Shown: in pieces, positions 33,865-42,948 of the stretch
Numbering within the stretch: position 1 is the first letter of the stretch
Layout: every line of letters begins with the position of its first letter
Source: Betaproteobacteria bacterium
GTDB taxonomy: Bacteria > Pseudomonadota > Gammaproteobacteria > Burkholderiales > CAIKXV01
Direction of reading: 5' to 3'
Assembly (NCBI GenBank): GCA_947458265.1
Contig: CANGYF010000023.1
Span: 1 to 64,000 of the forward strand
DNA length: 64,000 nucleotides
Program-made: the position numbers and the translations under genes
The notes under the pieces: model-generated
Database searches by the model: none
Told to the model about the DNA's origin: nothing
Seen by the model: the letters and a program-made list of their open reading frames with translations, nothing else

Positions 33865-36678
33865 GTGTCGGAAAGATCTCCACTCGTCGAGCACGTCTAC
33901 TTTAGTCCGCCCGATCCTCAACAGGCGGACTCGTGGTGGGACCGCTATAAGGCCCAGCTCACGGGCTTGACCGAAACCGCGCGTGCATCCGTTGAGGCAG
34001 ACTCCCGCTACATTCTCCAGAGCGGGATCCTGGCGGCCGACACCACGAAACCCGAACAGTGGTCGTCCAGACGGTCACGCACCGGACTCGTCATGGGTTC
34101 GGTCCAATCTGGAAAGACCGCTTCCATGCTGGGAGTCGCAGCCCTGGCCATCGACAGCGGCGTTGACATCATCGTCGTACTTGCTGGGACCCGTCTCTCA
34201 TTGTGGCGCCAGACCTACGAAAGACTGCTGCAGCAGTTGGACTCAGGAAAGGACGACGTACAAAAGATCAAGCGCCGCCTTCTGTGCCCCCCGCCGGGCA
34301 TCGCGCTGTCGGAGCAGACGCATCCGCTGGCAGACACTTATCGCCTTCCTCCGGCTCAGGTTCGGCAACGCTTGAGTCTGGGCAAGCCGCTAATCATCGT
34401 GGCGATGAAGCAGACCGATCATCTGCACGCATTGGCAGCAAGCCTCCGCACCAATGTATTCCACGCGGTTCAGGAGCTTGGTCGCACCGCCCACATGCTC
34501 GTACTGGACGACGAGGCCGACGACGGCTCAATCCTCGATGCCGTTGTTGAGTCCTCGCAGGACCCCATTTACGGCAGGCTGAAGCAGATCCCGCGCGCGA
34601 TTGCCAACTTTTGGGACCCACCCCAGGGCTCCCCCGACAACCTGTTCGCGACCTACATCGCCTACACGGCGACACCCCAGGCGAATCTCCTCCAAGAGGA
34701 CCACAACCCCCTGGCGCCGCGCGACTTCATGGTTGCGCTTCGCACGCCGCTCGATGTCGGCCATCCGATAGACACTAGCGATCCCGGTAACCCTGCCGCC
34801 CCACGCTCATCCACTTACCCCGAGCCGGTCGGGATCCGCTCCTACTACACCGGCGGTGAGGTCTTCTACCGCCGTGCTGAGGTAGGCGGCCTGTGTGTAC
34901 CCGCGACCAACTCCGCTCAACAGGACCTCGCCGACGCGGTTCGGGCCTTCCTGGTCGCGGGCGCGATCCGCCTGCACCGCTCCGGCAAGCTCGGCCCGGC
35001 CTCCGCCGTTTCAGCACAGTTCGACACCGAGGGCGAATCGCTTGCCAGCGTGACGCCGCCGCATTCAATGCTCTACCACCCCTCAGCGGCGATCTTAGAT
35101 CACTTCCGGGGCGCTGAGGACATCCTGCTCTGGGCGGGGATCCAGGACCGGGCGACGGCCCGGAAGCTTCTCGACACAGGCAATGCCAGGCTCCCCGACA
35201 CCTTGGTAGTAGACCTGCAGGCAGATCCCGGCGCATGGGTGCAATGGCTCGACAAGTACGTTGCCTCCGCCCTAGCAATCGAGGACGAGTTCGACATTCT
35301 GCCGACGAAGACCTTTCCGGACTGGCAGTCCGTCGAAACCCTGCTCATCAACGAGGTGATCCCGGGGACTAGGGTTGCCGTGGTCAACAGCGATCCCAAC
35401 GCTGACGATCGCCCTGCCTACGCACCAAGCCAGGACCCGGGAACCGGAAAGTGGAGAGCCCCCCGCGACCTCAGCACGATTTTCGTTTCAGGGAACGTTA
35501 TGGCCCGGGGACTGACGCTGGAAGGGATGACCACAGCATTGTTTCAGCGTTCGTCGGCCAACCCACTGGCCGATACCCAGATGCAGATGCAGCGCTGGTT
35601 CGGATACCGCGGGTCCTACATCGAGTTGTGCCGCGTCTTCGCCTCCAGCGACCAACTGACCCTCTTCCGGGCGTACCACGATGTCGACGAAGCGGTTCGC
35701 GCCGCAATCACCGAGCGCATGATGAACGGCGCCCCTGAGCCGACTGTCCTGCAAGGCCTAAACTTCGAGGCCACTGGCAAGATCGCGGGCGTCGGCACTC
35801 TCCCCCTGTCTCCAGGAGCTCGCCCCTTCGTCACAGTCATCAATGACGGGCAGCAGGAGGATCCCAATGCAGACGTCGTGGCGGAACTGTTTGGACGACC
35901 ATCCAGCGATGTCACTGTCGCCAACGTGCTGCGAGGCAGGATCCTGGACGTGCCACTCGAACTTACCCAGGCTGCCGATCTGTTGGATCGCCTCCGTTTC
36001 GCCGAATACCAGCCGGGGAGCAAGGGTTTGCACGCGGATCTGTGGGACCGCATCGAAGCCCGAGCACACGCTGTCGCCCCACTCCCGGATCCGCCGTTCT
36101 ACCGGCCGCCAGTGCGGCACGGAGAGGGAAAGCTGCCCCGGCGCGCCTGCCCTTATGCCATCGCTGCCTATTTTCGACTCTGGTCAGCCAGCCTAGCTCG
36201 CTCGATCACGGGGCTCTTTGTCACCGGGCACCCCGGCGATCTGTGGTCCTACGCCGACCTCGGCCGGAAGAGAGTTGAACAGCCACGGTTCTGGGTCGGG
36301 ATTCGTTACGGAGATGGTGCCGCCGTGTCCAAAGGTTCGCTGGCACGACTCCCTTTCAATATCTACGCCACCACAAAGAGGGTGGTCGGAGGCGAACTCA
36401 AGACGACATGGGGAGCGAGCGACCCCAACGCTGGCCCAGGCCAGTATCGCGGCGACGTCTACTTCGACTACTACCATCGCAACCTTGCTGTGCCGATGAG
36501 CAGCAACACGGCGTGGCGACCCAGCGGGTCCGACGGTCAGATCCTCTTCTACGTCAACCAACATCCTGGCGACCTGTACCCAACGGTCGCAGTTGGAGTC
36601 TGCCTACCTGCGGGAGGTCCGGAGCAGTTCGCAGCTACTCGTGCTGGAGCGGCTAAAGTGACAAGGGGCTTCCCATGA
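33865..36678 (+). CDS. Z1-domain P-loop ATPase/helicase-like protein
   Basis: About 937 residues from GTG 33865; TTG 33856 overlapping the DUF262 stop is the alternative. Walker A GLVMGSVQSGKTASMLG (near 78-90), MLVLDDEADDGS (about 211-222), AYTATPQANLL (about 267-276) and a motif VI-like QMQMQRWFGYRGSYIELCR near 575 define the Z1 family (PF10593), an SF2-like enzyme known from methylase-linked operons together with MutL/MORC-like ATPases and AIPR proteins. Presumed to translocate on DNA and recruit or position the nuclease encoded next (inference). The stop overlaps the next start (ATGA). Confidence 0.92.
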   Translation: MSERSPLVEHVYFSPPDPQQADSWWDRYKAQLTGLTETARASVEADSRYILQSGILAADTTKPEQWSSRRSRTGLVMGSVQSGKTASMLGVAALAIDSGVDIIVVLAGTRLSLWRQTYERLLQQLDSGKDDVQKIKRRLLCPPPGIALSEQTHPLADTYRLPPAQVRQRLSLGKPLIIVAMKQTDHLHALAASLRTNVFHAVQELGRTAHMLVLDDEADDGSILDAVVESSQDPIYGRLKQIPRAIANFWDPPQGSPDNLFATYIAYTATPQANLLQEDHNPLAPRDFMVALRTPLDVGHPIDTSDPGNPAAPRSSTYPEPVGIRSYYTGGEVFYRRAEVGGLCVPATNSAQQDLADAVRAFLVAGAIRLHRSGKLGPASAVSAQFDTEGESLASVTPPHSMLYHPSAAILDHFRGAEDILLWAGIQDRATARKLLDTGNARLPDTLVVDLQADPGAWVQWLDKYVASALAIEDEFDILPTKTFPDWQSVETLLINEVIPGTRVAVVNSDPNADDRPAYAPSQDPGTGKWRAPRDLSTIFVSGNVMARGLTLEGMTTALFQRSSANPLADTQMQMQRWFGYRGSYIELCRVFASSDQLTLFRAYHDVDEAVRAAITERMMNGAPEPTVLQGLNFEATGKIAGVGTLPLSPGARPFVTVINDGQQEDPNADVVAELFGRPSSDVTVANVLRGRILDVPLELTQAADLLDRLRFAEYQPGSKGLHADLWDRIEARAHAVAPLPDPPFYRPPVRHGEGKLPRRACPYAIAAYFRLWSASLARSITGLFVTGHPGDLWSYADLGRKRVEQPRFWVGIRYGDGAAVSKGSLARLPFNIYATTKRVVGGELKTTWGASDPNAGPGQYRGDVYFDYYHRNLAVPMSSNTAWRPSGSDGQILFYVNQHPGDLYPTVAVGVCLPAGGPEQFAATRAGAAKVTRGFP

Positions 36679-37736
36679 CCAACTACGAAGACGTACTTGA
36701 GCTGATCAACGCCGTTCCAGCGGGTGTCACCGGAAATGACCGAACGATCACTTGGTTGACCGACGCGCAGGTGGTCGGTCTCGCCCGGAACGGCCGCGGG
36801 CACCTGGAACTGTTCCTTGCAGGCGGACAGCTGAAGCCCAGGACCAGGACCGTGAAGTCCGCGATTCACTACCATTCGTGGCACCGCGACACCCAGCCAC
36901 CTCTGAACGCCAACCGTATTCTCTTACCTGCTCTCGGGCACTTTGACCAGGTCGGTGCATTCATTGCCGCTGAATTGCTGCGTGAGAAAGCTGACGCCAA
37001 TCTTGACCGCGCTTTCGCCGTTACTGAGCCCCTGATCGAGCTCGCAATCAAGCGTCTGGAGATCTCCGAGAACGCCATCCTCGGGCTGGTTGGGGAGGCG
37101 CTCTTCCTCGACGCCCTCTGTCGCCGCGCAGACGATGTCCACGTCGGGCCGCTCGTCCAGGCTTGGGATGGCTGGCGCCGCTCCGCTAGGGACCTCACGT
37201 GGCAGGGCATTGGCGTCGAGATAAAGACCACAACTCGCAGCACCTCAAGTCACGCCATCCATGGTGTACACCAGCTCGAGCCTGCTCCTGCCGCTGATGA
37301 CGCTGCCGGGGAAGCGCGCCTCCTCCTCGTAAGTATCGGTCTGCGGCACGCAGACCCTAACTACCCTGCCTTGTCGATCCCCTCGCTGATTGACAGCATC
37401 ATCGAGCGACTCACTGCAAGCGGGGCAGGCGGCTTGATCGACGAGTTCCTAAGGCGCGTAGCCATGTACGGTTCGGAGTCGGGCATCGGATACGAGCACG
37501 CCACGATGGCCAACGAGGCGCCGTTCACGACACCATTCACCGTGACCTTTATCCGTGGCTACGACATGGCAGACCCAGCCGTTGAAGTCCTGCGACGTAA
37601 TGACGTCATCGCCCACCAGCATGTGGACGCCCAGTCGCTCACCTTCCGCGTGGAACTTCCCGCGACGATCAGCTTGAATAATCCCATCTCAGGTGCCCGA
37701 CACGTCGCGGAGGCGATCCTGGGCCTGCACAGTTAG
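36675..37736 (+). CDS. PD-(D/E)XK motif protein (DUF4420)
   Basis: 353 residues, last gene of the operon, ATGA overlap with the Z1 gene. Catalytic signature: GLVGEALFLDALCRR (Glu141), WDGWRRSARDLTWQG (Asp173) and GVEIKTTTR (Glu182-x-Lys184), the pattern of PF14390/DUF4420 restriction-endonuclease-fold proteins. It is the likely DNA-cutting subunit of the Dcm-DUF262-Z1 operon. No separate specificity domain is seen, so targeting would depend on the other subunits. All key residues are present. Confidence 0.9.
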   Translation: MTNYEDVLELINAVPAGVTGNDRTITWLTDAQVVGLARNGRGHLELFLAGGQLKPRTRTVKSAIHYHSWHRDTQPPLNANRILLPALGHFDQVGAFIAAELLREKADANLDRAFAVTEPLIELAIKRLEISENAILGLVGEALFLDALCRRADDVHVGPLVQAWDGWRRSARDLTWQGIGVEIKTTTRSTSSHAIHGVHQLEPAPAADDAAGEARLLLVSIGLRHADPNYPALSIPSLIDSIIERLTASGAGGLIDEFLRRVAMYGSESGIGYEHATMANEAPFTTPFTVTFIRGYDMADPAVEVLRRNDVIAHQHVDAQSLTFRVELPATISLNNPISGARHVAEAILGLHS

Positions 37737-38143
37737 GGACGCTCGGCACAACGCGCTGAAAGGTATTCCAGTGCCCGGTCATGTGCCCACCTACCGCCTC
37801 TCCTACGCAACGCTCAACGCTTCTCTGGTGCTGGTCGTAGAGGCTTGTGCGGCTCCGGAAAGCCCGATCAGAGCGCGGGGCAATTAGTCGGAAGAACTCG
37901 GCAGGCTCTTCGCGACGAACTGCTTTGCCCTCCAAACCTGTCGCCCGTAGTTTGGTTGCGATCGACTGCTCCCGCTGCACTGCTAACGCACAGATCCTCG
38001 CGGCGAAGGACAGCAACGGGTCGAAAGCTCCAGTTCGGCCTTGGTGTGAGCAGTCGTCAAGGCTCCTGGGCGGACCGGGTTGCTGAGAGAGGTTGTCTCA
38101 GACTTTACTGCCCGTGAATAATTCGAGATCTCAAAGGTTCACT
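37737..38143. other. Gap between defence operon and glmS
   Basis: 407 bases with no ORF of recognisable family, no clear terminator hairpin and no repeat shared with the rest of the window. It is the right-hand edge of the inserted operon and the beginning of the atp-glmU-glmS backbone. Confidence 0.5.
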
Positions 38144-39964
38144 TCACTCCACCGTCACCGACTTAGCCAAATTCCTCGGCTTATCCACATCCGTCCCCCT
38201 CGCCAGCGCCGTGTGATACGCCAGCAACTGCAACGGCACCACGTGGAGAATCGGCGACAAATCCCCATAATGCTCCGGCATCCGTATCACCCTCACCCCC
38301 TCGCTGTCCGCGATCTGCGTATCCCCATCCGCCACCACGTACAGCTCCCCGCCGCGCGCACGCACCTCCTGCATGTTGCTCTTCAGCTTCTCGAGCAGCG
38401 CGTCGTTCGGGGCCACCGTCACCACCGGCATCGCCGCGGTCACCAGCGCCAGCGGGCCGTGCTTGAGTTCCCCGGCCGGATACGCCTCTGCGTGGATGTA
38501 GCTGATCTCCTTCAGCTTGAGCGCGCCTTCCAGGGCGATCGGGTAGTGCAGGCCGCGGCCGAGGAACAGGGCGTCTTCCTTGGTGGCGAAGGTCTCGCTC
38601 CATTCGACGATCGCCGGCTCCAGGGCCAGCACGGTCTGCACTGCGGCCGGCAGGTGGCGTAGCGCGGTGATCGCGTCGTGCTCGGCGGCATCATCCAGCC
38701 GGCCATGGGCCTTGGCCAGCGTGTTGGCCAGCAGGTACAGCGCGACCAGTTGCGTGGTGAACGCCTTGGTCGAGGCGACGCCGATCTCCACCCCGGCGCG
38801 GGTGAGGAAGCGCATCGTCGTCTCGCGCACCATCGCGCTGGTGGCGACGTTGCAAACCGCCAGCGTGTGCGTGTGTCCCAGGTCACGCGCATGCTTGAGC
38901 GCGGCCAGGGTGTCGGCGGTCTCGCCCGACTGCGAGATGGTCACCACCAGTGCGCGCGGGTTGGGTACCGAGTCTCGGTAGCGGTACTCGCTGGCGATCT
39001 CCACCTGCACCGGCAGCCGGGCGATCGATTCGATCCACTGCTTGGCGACGCAGCCGGCGTAGTAGCTGGTGCCGCAGGCGAGGATCAGCACGCTGTCCAC
39101 GGTCGGCAGCACCGCGGCCGCGGCCGGGCCGAACAGGCCGGGGTCGATGCCGCCGACCGCCTCCAGCGTATCGGCGATCGCGCGCGGCTGCTCGAAGATC
39201 TCCTTCTGCATGTAGTGGCGGTAGGTGCCGAGCTCGGCCTCGGCCGCCTCGGCCGCCACGGTGCGCACTTCGCGCTCGACGGTGCGACCCTCGCGGTCGA
39301 CGATGCGGTAGCCCTCGGGACGCAGGTCGGCGAGGTCGCCTTCCTCGAGGTAGACGATGCGGTCGGTGGTGCCCGACAGGGCCAGCGCGTCGCTGGCGAG
39401 GAAGTGCTCGCCGCCGGTGCCTACGCCCAGCACCAGCGGTGAGCCGAAGCGGGCGCCGCACAGGCGGTGCGGCTCGGCCTTCGCGAACACGGCGATCGCA
39501 TACGCGCCGCGGAAGCGGGCCACCGCGGCCTGCACGGCTTCGAACAGGTCGCCCTTGTACAGGTGGCGCACCAGGTGCGCGATCACCTCGGTGTCGGTCT
39601 GCGATTCGAACACGTAGCCCAGCGCCTGCAGCTCGCTGCGCAGTTGTTCGTAGTTCTCGATGATGCCGTTGTGCACCACCGCGATCTCGCCACTCGAGAA
39701 GTGCGGGTGGGCGTTGGTGGTGCTCGGCGCGCCATGCGTCGCCCAGCGGGTGTGCGAGATGCCGGTGCTGCCGGCCACGCCCTCGGTTTCCACCTGCGCC
39801 TTCAGCTCGGCGACGCGCTGCGTGCTGCGCGCGCGGAGCAGCTCGCCCTGGTGGTGGACGGCTACGCCGCAGGAGTCGTAGCCGCGGTACTCGAGGCGGC
39901 GCAGGCCCTCGACCAGCACGGGGACGATGTCACGGGAGGCTACGCCGCCGACGATGCCGCACAT
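38144..39964 (-). CDS. glmS: Glutamine-fructose-6-phosphate aminotransferase
   Basis: 606 residues, normal length. Starts MCGIVGGVA with the N-terminal nucleophile Cys2 of the glutaminase domain; [27 protein letters not shown] and [12 protein letters not shown] follow. Two SIS isomerase domains hold ACGTSYYAG and [14 protein letters not shown], and the end LAKSVTVE is standard. It makes glucosamine-6-phosphate from fructose-6-phosphate and glutamine, the first step to UDP-GlcNAc. It is downstream of glmU on the same strand but separated by 6.7 kb. No Shine-Dalgarno sequence is visible before the ATG; a G-rich tract lies just upstream on the opposite strand. Confidence 0.98.
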   Translation of the reverse strand: MCGIVGGVASRDIVPVLVEGLRRLEYRGYDSCGVAVHHQGELLRARSTQRVAELKAQVETEGVAGSTGISHTRWATHGAPSTTNAHPHFSSGEIAVVHNGIIENYEQLRSELQALGYVFESQTDTEVIAHLVRHLYKGDLFEAVQAAVARFRGAYAIAVFAKAEPHRLCGARFGSPLVLGVGTGGEHFLASDALALSGTTDRIVYLEEGDLADLRPEGYRIVDREGRTVEREVRTVAAEAAEAELGTYRHYMQKEIFEQPRAIADTLEAVGGIDPGLFGPAAAAVLPTVDSVLILACGTSYYAGCVAKQWIESIARLPVQVEIASEYRYRDSVPNPRALVVTISQSGETADTLAALKHARDLGHTHTLAVCNVATSAMVRETTMRFLTRAGVEIGVASTKAFTTQLVALYLLANTLAKAHGRLDDAAEHDAITALRHLPAAVQTVLALEPAIVEWSETFATKEDALFLGRGLHYPIALEGALKLKEISYIHAEAYPAGELKHGPLALVTAAMPVVTVAPNDALLEKLKSNMQEVRARGGELYVVADGDTQIADSEGVRVIRMPEHYGDLSPILHVVPLQLLAYHTALARGTDVDKPRNLAKSVTVE

Positions 39965-39988
39965 GGGGGGTCAGGCCCACGGGCTGCC

Positions 39989-40040
39989 GGGGTGGCAGCA
40001 GGGGTGGGTGGGCGGGGTGTGGGTGGGGAGTTTTGGGGGG
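39989..40040 (+). other. G-rich tract with G-quadruplex potential upstream of glmS
   Basis: Several runs of three to six G in 52 bases on the plus strand, the template strand for glmS. The glmS leader RNA is therefore C-rich. The tract starts 25 bases before the glmS start codon. Confidence 0.5.
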
Positions 40041-40221
40041 TTTTGCATGGTTATTGATGATAGCGCCTGCGACGGGGGGCTGGCAGGATGGTCGTCGAGG
40101 TGAACCCAACGACGCCCGTTGACCCGGAGATTTCGTGTTCGCGCTCGCCCAGGACGAGTTAAGCAGGCTCGGCCAATGTGGGCGGGTATCATTCGTCCTG
40201 ACGCTGATACTGGAGAGACAG

Positions 40222-40446
40222 ATGTCGATATCGATCGCGGAAGTTGAAGCACAGGCGCTCCTTCTTTCTCCGGAGGACCGTGCGCAGTTGGCTGACAAGC
40301 TGCTGGCGAGCCTGGCTGCCGATACGGACGTTGCGGACGCTTGGTCGGCTGAAGCAGAGCGGCGCCTGGCCGAGTTGGAGCGCGGAGCAATCTCCGGGAT
40401 TCCCGTACAAGACGCTATCGCCCGTGCCCGCGACGCCATTCGATGA
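40222..40446 (+). CDS. Addiction-module antitoxin, PF09720 type (pair C)
   Basis: 74 residues from ATG 40222 with GGAGAG upstream. Pattern QALLLSPEDRAQLADKLLAS, LERGAISGIPVQDAIARARD, as in antitoxins of pairs A and B. First gene of an antitoxin-toxin operon, overlapping the toxin start by four bases (ATGA). A GGTATCATT/TGATACT pair of elements upstream (40191-40213) may be promoter or operator. Confidence 0.9.
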   Translation: MSISIAEVEAQALLLSPEDRAQLADKLLASLAADTDVADAWSAEAERRLAELERGAISGIPVQDAIARARDAIR

Positions 40447-40736
40447 TCGCTTCTACTCATCCGCTTGCCGCAGATGAGCTTGTCGATGGTGCTGTGTTCT
40501 ACGCAAAGGAAGCCAGTCCGGTACTCGCGTTGCAGTTTGTGGCGGAGTTCGAGCGCTCGGTCGCCTTGCTTCTCGCCTCTCCGGAGCTCGGTGCCCTTTG
40601 GCGTGGGCGTTTGCGACGTCTGCCACTTCGTCGCTTTCCGTACGGCATCGTCTATCGCGTTTCAGGCGACACGCTTCGCATTCTGGCCCTCGCGCATCAG
40701 AAGCGCCGACCTGGATACTGGCGTGGCAGGCAATAG
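40443..40736 (+). CDS. ParE/RelE-superfamily toxin (pair C)
   Basis: 97 residues: THPLAADELVDGAVFYAKEA, LQFVAEFERSVALLLASPEL, RLPLRRFPYGIVYRVSGDTL and LALAHQKRRPGYWRGRQ. Complete ParE fold with the C-terminal arginine-rich tail, so probably active and held by the coupled antitoxin. The gene lies within the insertion between glmU and glmS. Confidence 0.9.
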   Translation: MIASTHPLAADELVDGAVFYAKEASPVLALQFVAEFERSVALLLASPELGALWRGRLRRLPLRRFPYGIVYRVSGDTLRILALAHQKRRPGYWRGRQ

Positions 40737-40789
40737 TCCGTATCGCCTGACTCTGTCCAGCGCGGCATTTTAGCGGGGTGCCGCTGGCT

Positions 40790-40948
40790 GCTGTTGAGAT
40801 CGAGTCAGGCGCCGTCAACGGAGAGCTGCCTCCCAGAGCCTTGGCACACGTACAGGAGCAGCGTAATCTGCACACGATTGACTTGGCCGCCATCTGGAGC
40901 CTCGCCAGGGCCAGCAAGCCGCTTCCGCGCATTGAACCCTTGGAATAG
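40790..40948 (+). pseudogene. DUF4160 gene, C-terminal fragment
   Basis: The plus strand reads AVEIESGAVNGELPPRALAH then LHTIDLAAIWSLARASKPLP and RIEPLE, the second half of DUF4160. The first ~30 residues (with the conserved HxPPHFH motif) are absent. It is followed five bases later by a DUF2442 gene, the usual partner. Confidence 0.75.
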
Positions 40949-40953
40949 CCGCC

Positions 40954-41199
40954 ATGCTTCCTCGCCTCGTCGCCGCTGAGTACAGCGCTGGCCATACGTT
41001 GTGGCTGCGATTCGCGGATGGTCTTGAAGGTGAAGTGGATCTGCGGGCTCAACTCCACGGCGAGATCTTCGAGCCGCTCCGTGACGAAGCCTATTTCCGG
41101 AAAGTTACTTTCCATCCCGAGCTTCGTACGGTCGTGTGGCCGAACGGGGCTGACTTCGCGCCCGAGTTTCTTCGTTCGCTGCTGCGAGTCGCGGCGTAA
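40954..41199 (+). CDS. DUF2442-domain protein
   Basis: 81 residues: RLVAAEYSAGHTLWLRFADG, EGEVDLRAQLHGEIFEPLRD, FHPELRTVVWPNGADFAPEF, the DUF2442 pattern of a small alpha/beta protein usually encoded with DUF4160 as a TA-like pair of unproven function. Its partner is truncated, so this may be a leftover immunity half. Confidence 0.88.
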   Translation: MLPRLVAAEYSAGHTLWLRFADGLEGEVDLRAQLHGEIFEPLRDEAYFRKVTFHPELRTVVWPNGADFAPEFLRSLLRVAA

Positions 41200-41284
41200 C
41201 CGGACGTTCGAACGCAGATTACTCCTGGAAGACGGCGAGCTCACGCGCGACCGCATGAAAGAGGTCAAGGATGCGAACTCATGA
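41200..41284 (+). pseudogene. Possible RelE/HigB toxin 3' fragment
   Basis: Frame ending RDRMKEVKDANS and overlapping the start of the next antitoxin gene resembles the end of Gp49-like toxins, which sit in this position before an XRE antitoxin. The body of the toxin is missing, its place taken by the DUF2442 gene. The match is short. Confidence 0.4.
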
Positions 41285-41558
41285 GCAGGTTGTATCGAAG
41301 CTGCTTCGCCGCCCGGGCGTAAGGAAGGAAGTCGATCGCATCGAGCGCGAGGAAGGCGAACTCCTTGATCAACTTCTGAAGGCGAGGCACGACGCGGGAC
41401 TTACGCAGGCACAGGTCGCCGAACGCATGGGTACCCACCCACCGTCTGTTGCTCGCCTGGAGCGGGCACTGTCGACTGGAAAGCACTCCCCTTCGTTGGC
41501 TACGCTCAGGAAGTACGCTCAGGCCTGTGGTCGTGAGTTGGTGGTTCGAATCGAATAG
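41271..41558 (+). CDS. XRE-family (HigA-like) antitoxin
   Basis: 95 residues: EQVVSKLLRRPGVRKEVDRI helical N-terminus, then helix-turn-helix at about 35-90 (LLKARHDAGLTQAQVAERMG, HPPSVARLERALSTGKHSPS, LATLRKYAQACGREL). Antitoxins of this form pair with Gp49-like HigB toxins encoded upstream; only a possible remnant of that toxin remains. AAGAGG lies a few bases before the ATG. Confidence 0.88.
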   Translation: MRTHEQVVSKLLRRPGVRKEVDRIEREEGELLDQLLKARHDAGLTQAQVAERMGTHPPSVARLERALSTGKHSPSLATLRKYAQACGRELVVRIE

Positions 41559-41623
41559 CCGGCGCGCCAGTCTTGGGCCGCCTGCCGCGACGGATTGAGG
41601 TCGCAATCTGCGACCTCAAATCA

Positions 41624-41953
41624 CTAGACGTCCGGTTTCAGCTTCTCGAGCAGTTCCGGAAGGGCTACCTGAACCGTATCCCAGAGGATGTCGGCATTGA
41701 TGTCGAAGTATGCGTGGACGAGCCGGTTACGCATTCCAACGATCTGGGGCCAGGGGACGTCCGACAGCTCACTTTGAGCCGCATCGGTCACCTGAGCAGC
41801 GGCTTCCCCGATGATTTCGACGAGCCGTGTAAGTGCCAGTCGCAGCATGACGTCAGAGTCCAGGTCGGAGCGGTCACGGTTAGTCACGAAGGTCAGCGCC
41901 TGCTCGGCTGCCTCGACCATGTGACCGATCCGCCACTGGTCATCCGGCGACAT
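41624..41953 (-). CDS. hepT: HepT-like HEPN toxin
   Basis: 109 residues from ATG 41953. Four-helix HEPN fold with the RNase motif Rx4HxY in GMRNRLVHAYFDIN, plus VMLRLALTRLVEIIGEAAAQ. HepT RNases are neutralised by the MntA nucleotidyltransferase, which adds AMP to the Tyr of the motif in the established systems. The gene overlaps mntA (41940-42245) by 14 bases and lies downstream, the usual order. Intact. Confidence 0.93.
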   Translation of the reverse strand: MSPDDQWRIGHMVEAAEQALTFVTNRDRSDLDSDVMLRLALTRLVEIIGEAAAQVTDAAQSELSDVPWPQIVGMRNRLVHAYFDINADILWDTVQVALPELLEKLKPDV

Positions 41954-42245
41954 ACTGGGGCTCCGCGGTGCGGACGACTTCATCCCTGAAGAACCGGCTG
42001 AGGTCTCCTGCCGTCCGCAGGTCGACCTTGCGGCCACCGAGCAGCGTCGAAAGTTCGATCTCTATCTGGGCCATGTCCAGCAAGGTAATCCTCGCACCCG
42101 CCTCGAACTCGACCAGCAGGTCCACGTCGCTGTCCGGGCGAGCAGTGCCTTTCAGCGTCGAGCCGAACAACGACAACCGGCGGACGTGGTGGCGCTGGCA
42201 GAGTGCCGAGAGGATCTCAGGGTCCACGGCGATTCGCTTGGCCAT
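41940..42245 (-). CDS. mntA: MntA-like minimal nucleotidyltransferase antitoxin
   Basis: 101 residues from ATG 42245, preceded by AGGTGA. Pol-beta-type motif LSLFGSTLKGTARPDSDVDL (GS...DxD) followed by LLVEFEAGARI; the third acid lies in GRKVDLRTAGDLS. It should AMPylate and silence the HepT toxin encoded by the overlapping downstream gene. Upstream 42246-42496 shows no other feature. Confidence 0.93.
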   Translation of the reverse strand: MAKRIAVDPEILSALCQRHHVRRLSLFGSTLKGTARPDSDVDLLVEFEAGARITLLDMAQIEIELSTLLGGRKVDLRTAGDLSRFFRDEVVRTAEPQYVAG

Positions 42246-42511
42246 TCTGGTCTTCACCTCGCGAGGACGATGTCATGGGCTGGTGGACCCATCGTTCCAT
42301 TGATTTCCCATGATAGCGTGAGCCGCGCTGGCGCGGCGGCGTGACGGCGAGGCTGGTCCGAATGGGCGCCATGAATGTCGAGATTTCGACTATTCACAAG
42401 GGCAACGCGCGGACCAATTGACAGCGTGCGTTTGGCTTCTCCAAACTTGTTGATCGTCGTCTTCTTGCACATTTCGCTGCAGGTTTTGGCCCTTGAATGG
42501 AGATCATCCTG

Positions 42512-42742
42512 ATGAAGTCGTTCAGCCCAGCGCGCAAGCGCATCGATGTCACTCCTGGCGAATCCCTGCGCATCCTGCGCGACCTTCAGGCGCTCAGCCA
42601 GGCCGAGCTCTCCACGCTGTCCGGCATCTCGCGCAGCGCGCTGTCTGCGATCGAGAACGATCGCGTGAACCTCGGTGTCGAACGCGCAAGGGTGCTGGCG
42701 CGCGCACTCAAGTGCCACCCGGCTGTGCTGGTACGTCACTGA
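42512..42742 (+). CDS. XRE-family regulator/antitoxin
   Basis: 76 residues from ATG 42512 (ATG 42497 also possible). One helix-turn-helix: PGESLRILRDLQALSQAELS, TLSGISRSALSAIENDRVNL, ERARVLARALKCHPAVL. Small stand-alone XRE proteins of this form usually serve as antitoxins or autorepressors. Its stop overlaps the start of the next small gene (TGATG). Confidence 0.85.
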   Translation: MKSFSPARKRIDVTPGESLRILRDLQALSQAELSTLSGISRSALSAIENDRVNLGVERARVLARALKCHPAVLVRH

Positions 42743-42915
42743 TGGACGAGTTGAGCGAGCCGGCGGACGAGGACCTGCAGCGCGTATGGCTCGAGGAAGC
42801 GCAGCGGCGGCACCGCGAGATTGTCGAAGGCCGCGTGCAGGCGATCCCAGCGGAACGCGTGTTCGCAGAACTTCGCGTTCGACGGGAGGACCGCAACCGT
42901 AGCGGGTCTGCCTGA
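42742..42915 (+). CDS. Short PF09720-like antitoxin C-terminal part
   Basis: 57 residues: VWLEEAQRRHREIVEGRVQA then IPAERVFAELRVRREDR, matching the C-terminal two thirds of PF09720 antitoxins (compare pairs A to C). The usual N-terminal LPPEERAEL helix is absent, and no toxin follows; a hydrolase gene converges 33 bases on. Start overlaps the XRE gene stop. It may be a truncated remnant or a reduced but expressed protein. Confidence 0.55.
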   Translation: MDELSEPADEDLQRVWLEEAQRRHREIVEGRVQAIPAERVFAELRVRREDRNRSGSA

Positions 42916-42948
42916 GTACCTCCCCGGCGATCAGGCTGCCGCGCCCCG

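Noticed and set aside
38144-40222. Possible glmS ribozyme upstream of glmS
   Set aside because: The ribozyme is known from Gram-positive lineages, and the leader here is short, C-rich and lacks the pseudoknotted core.
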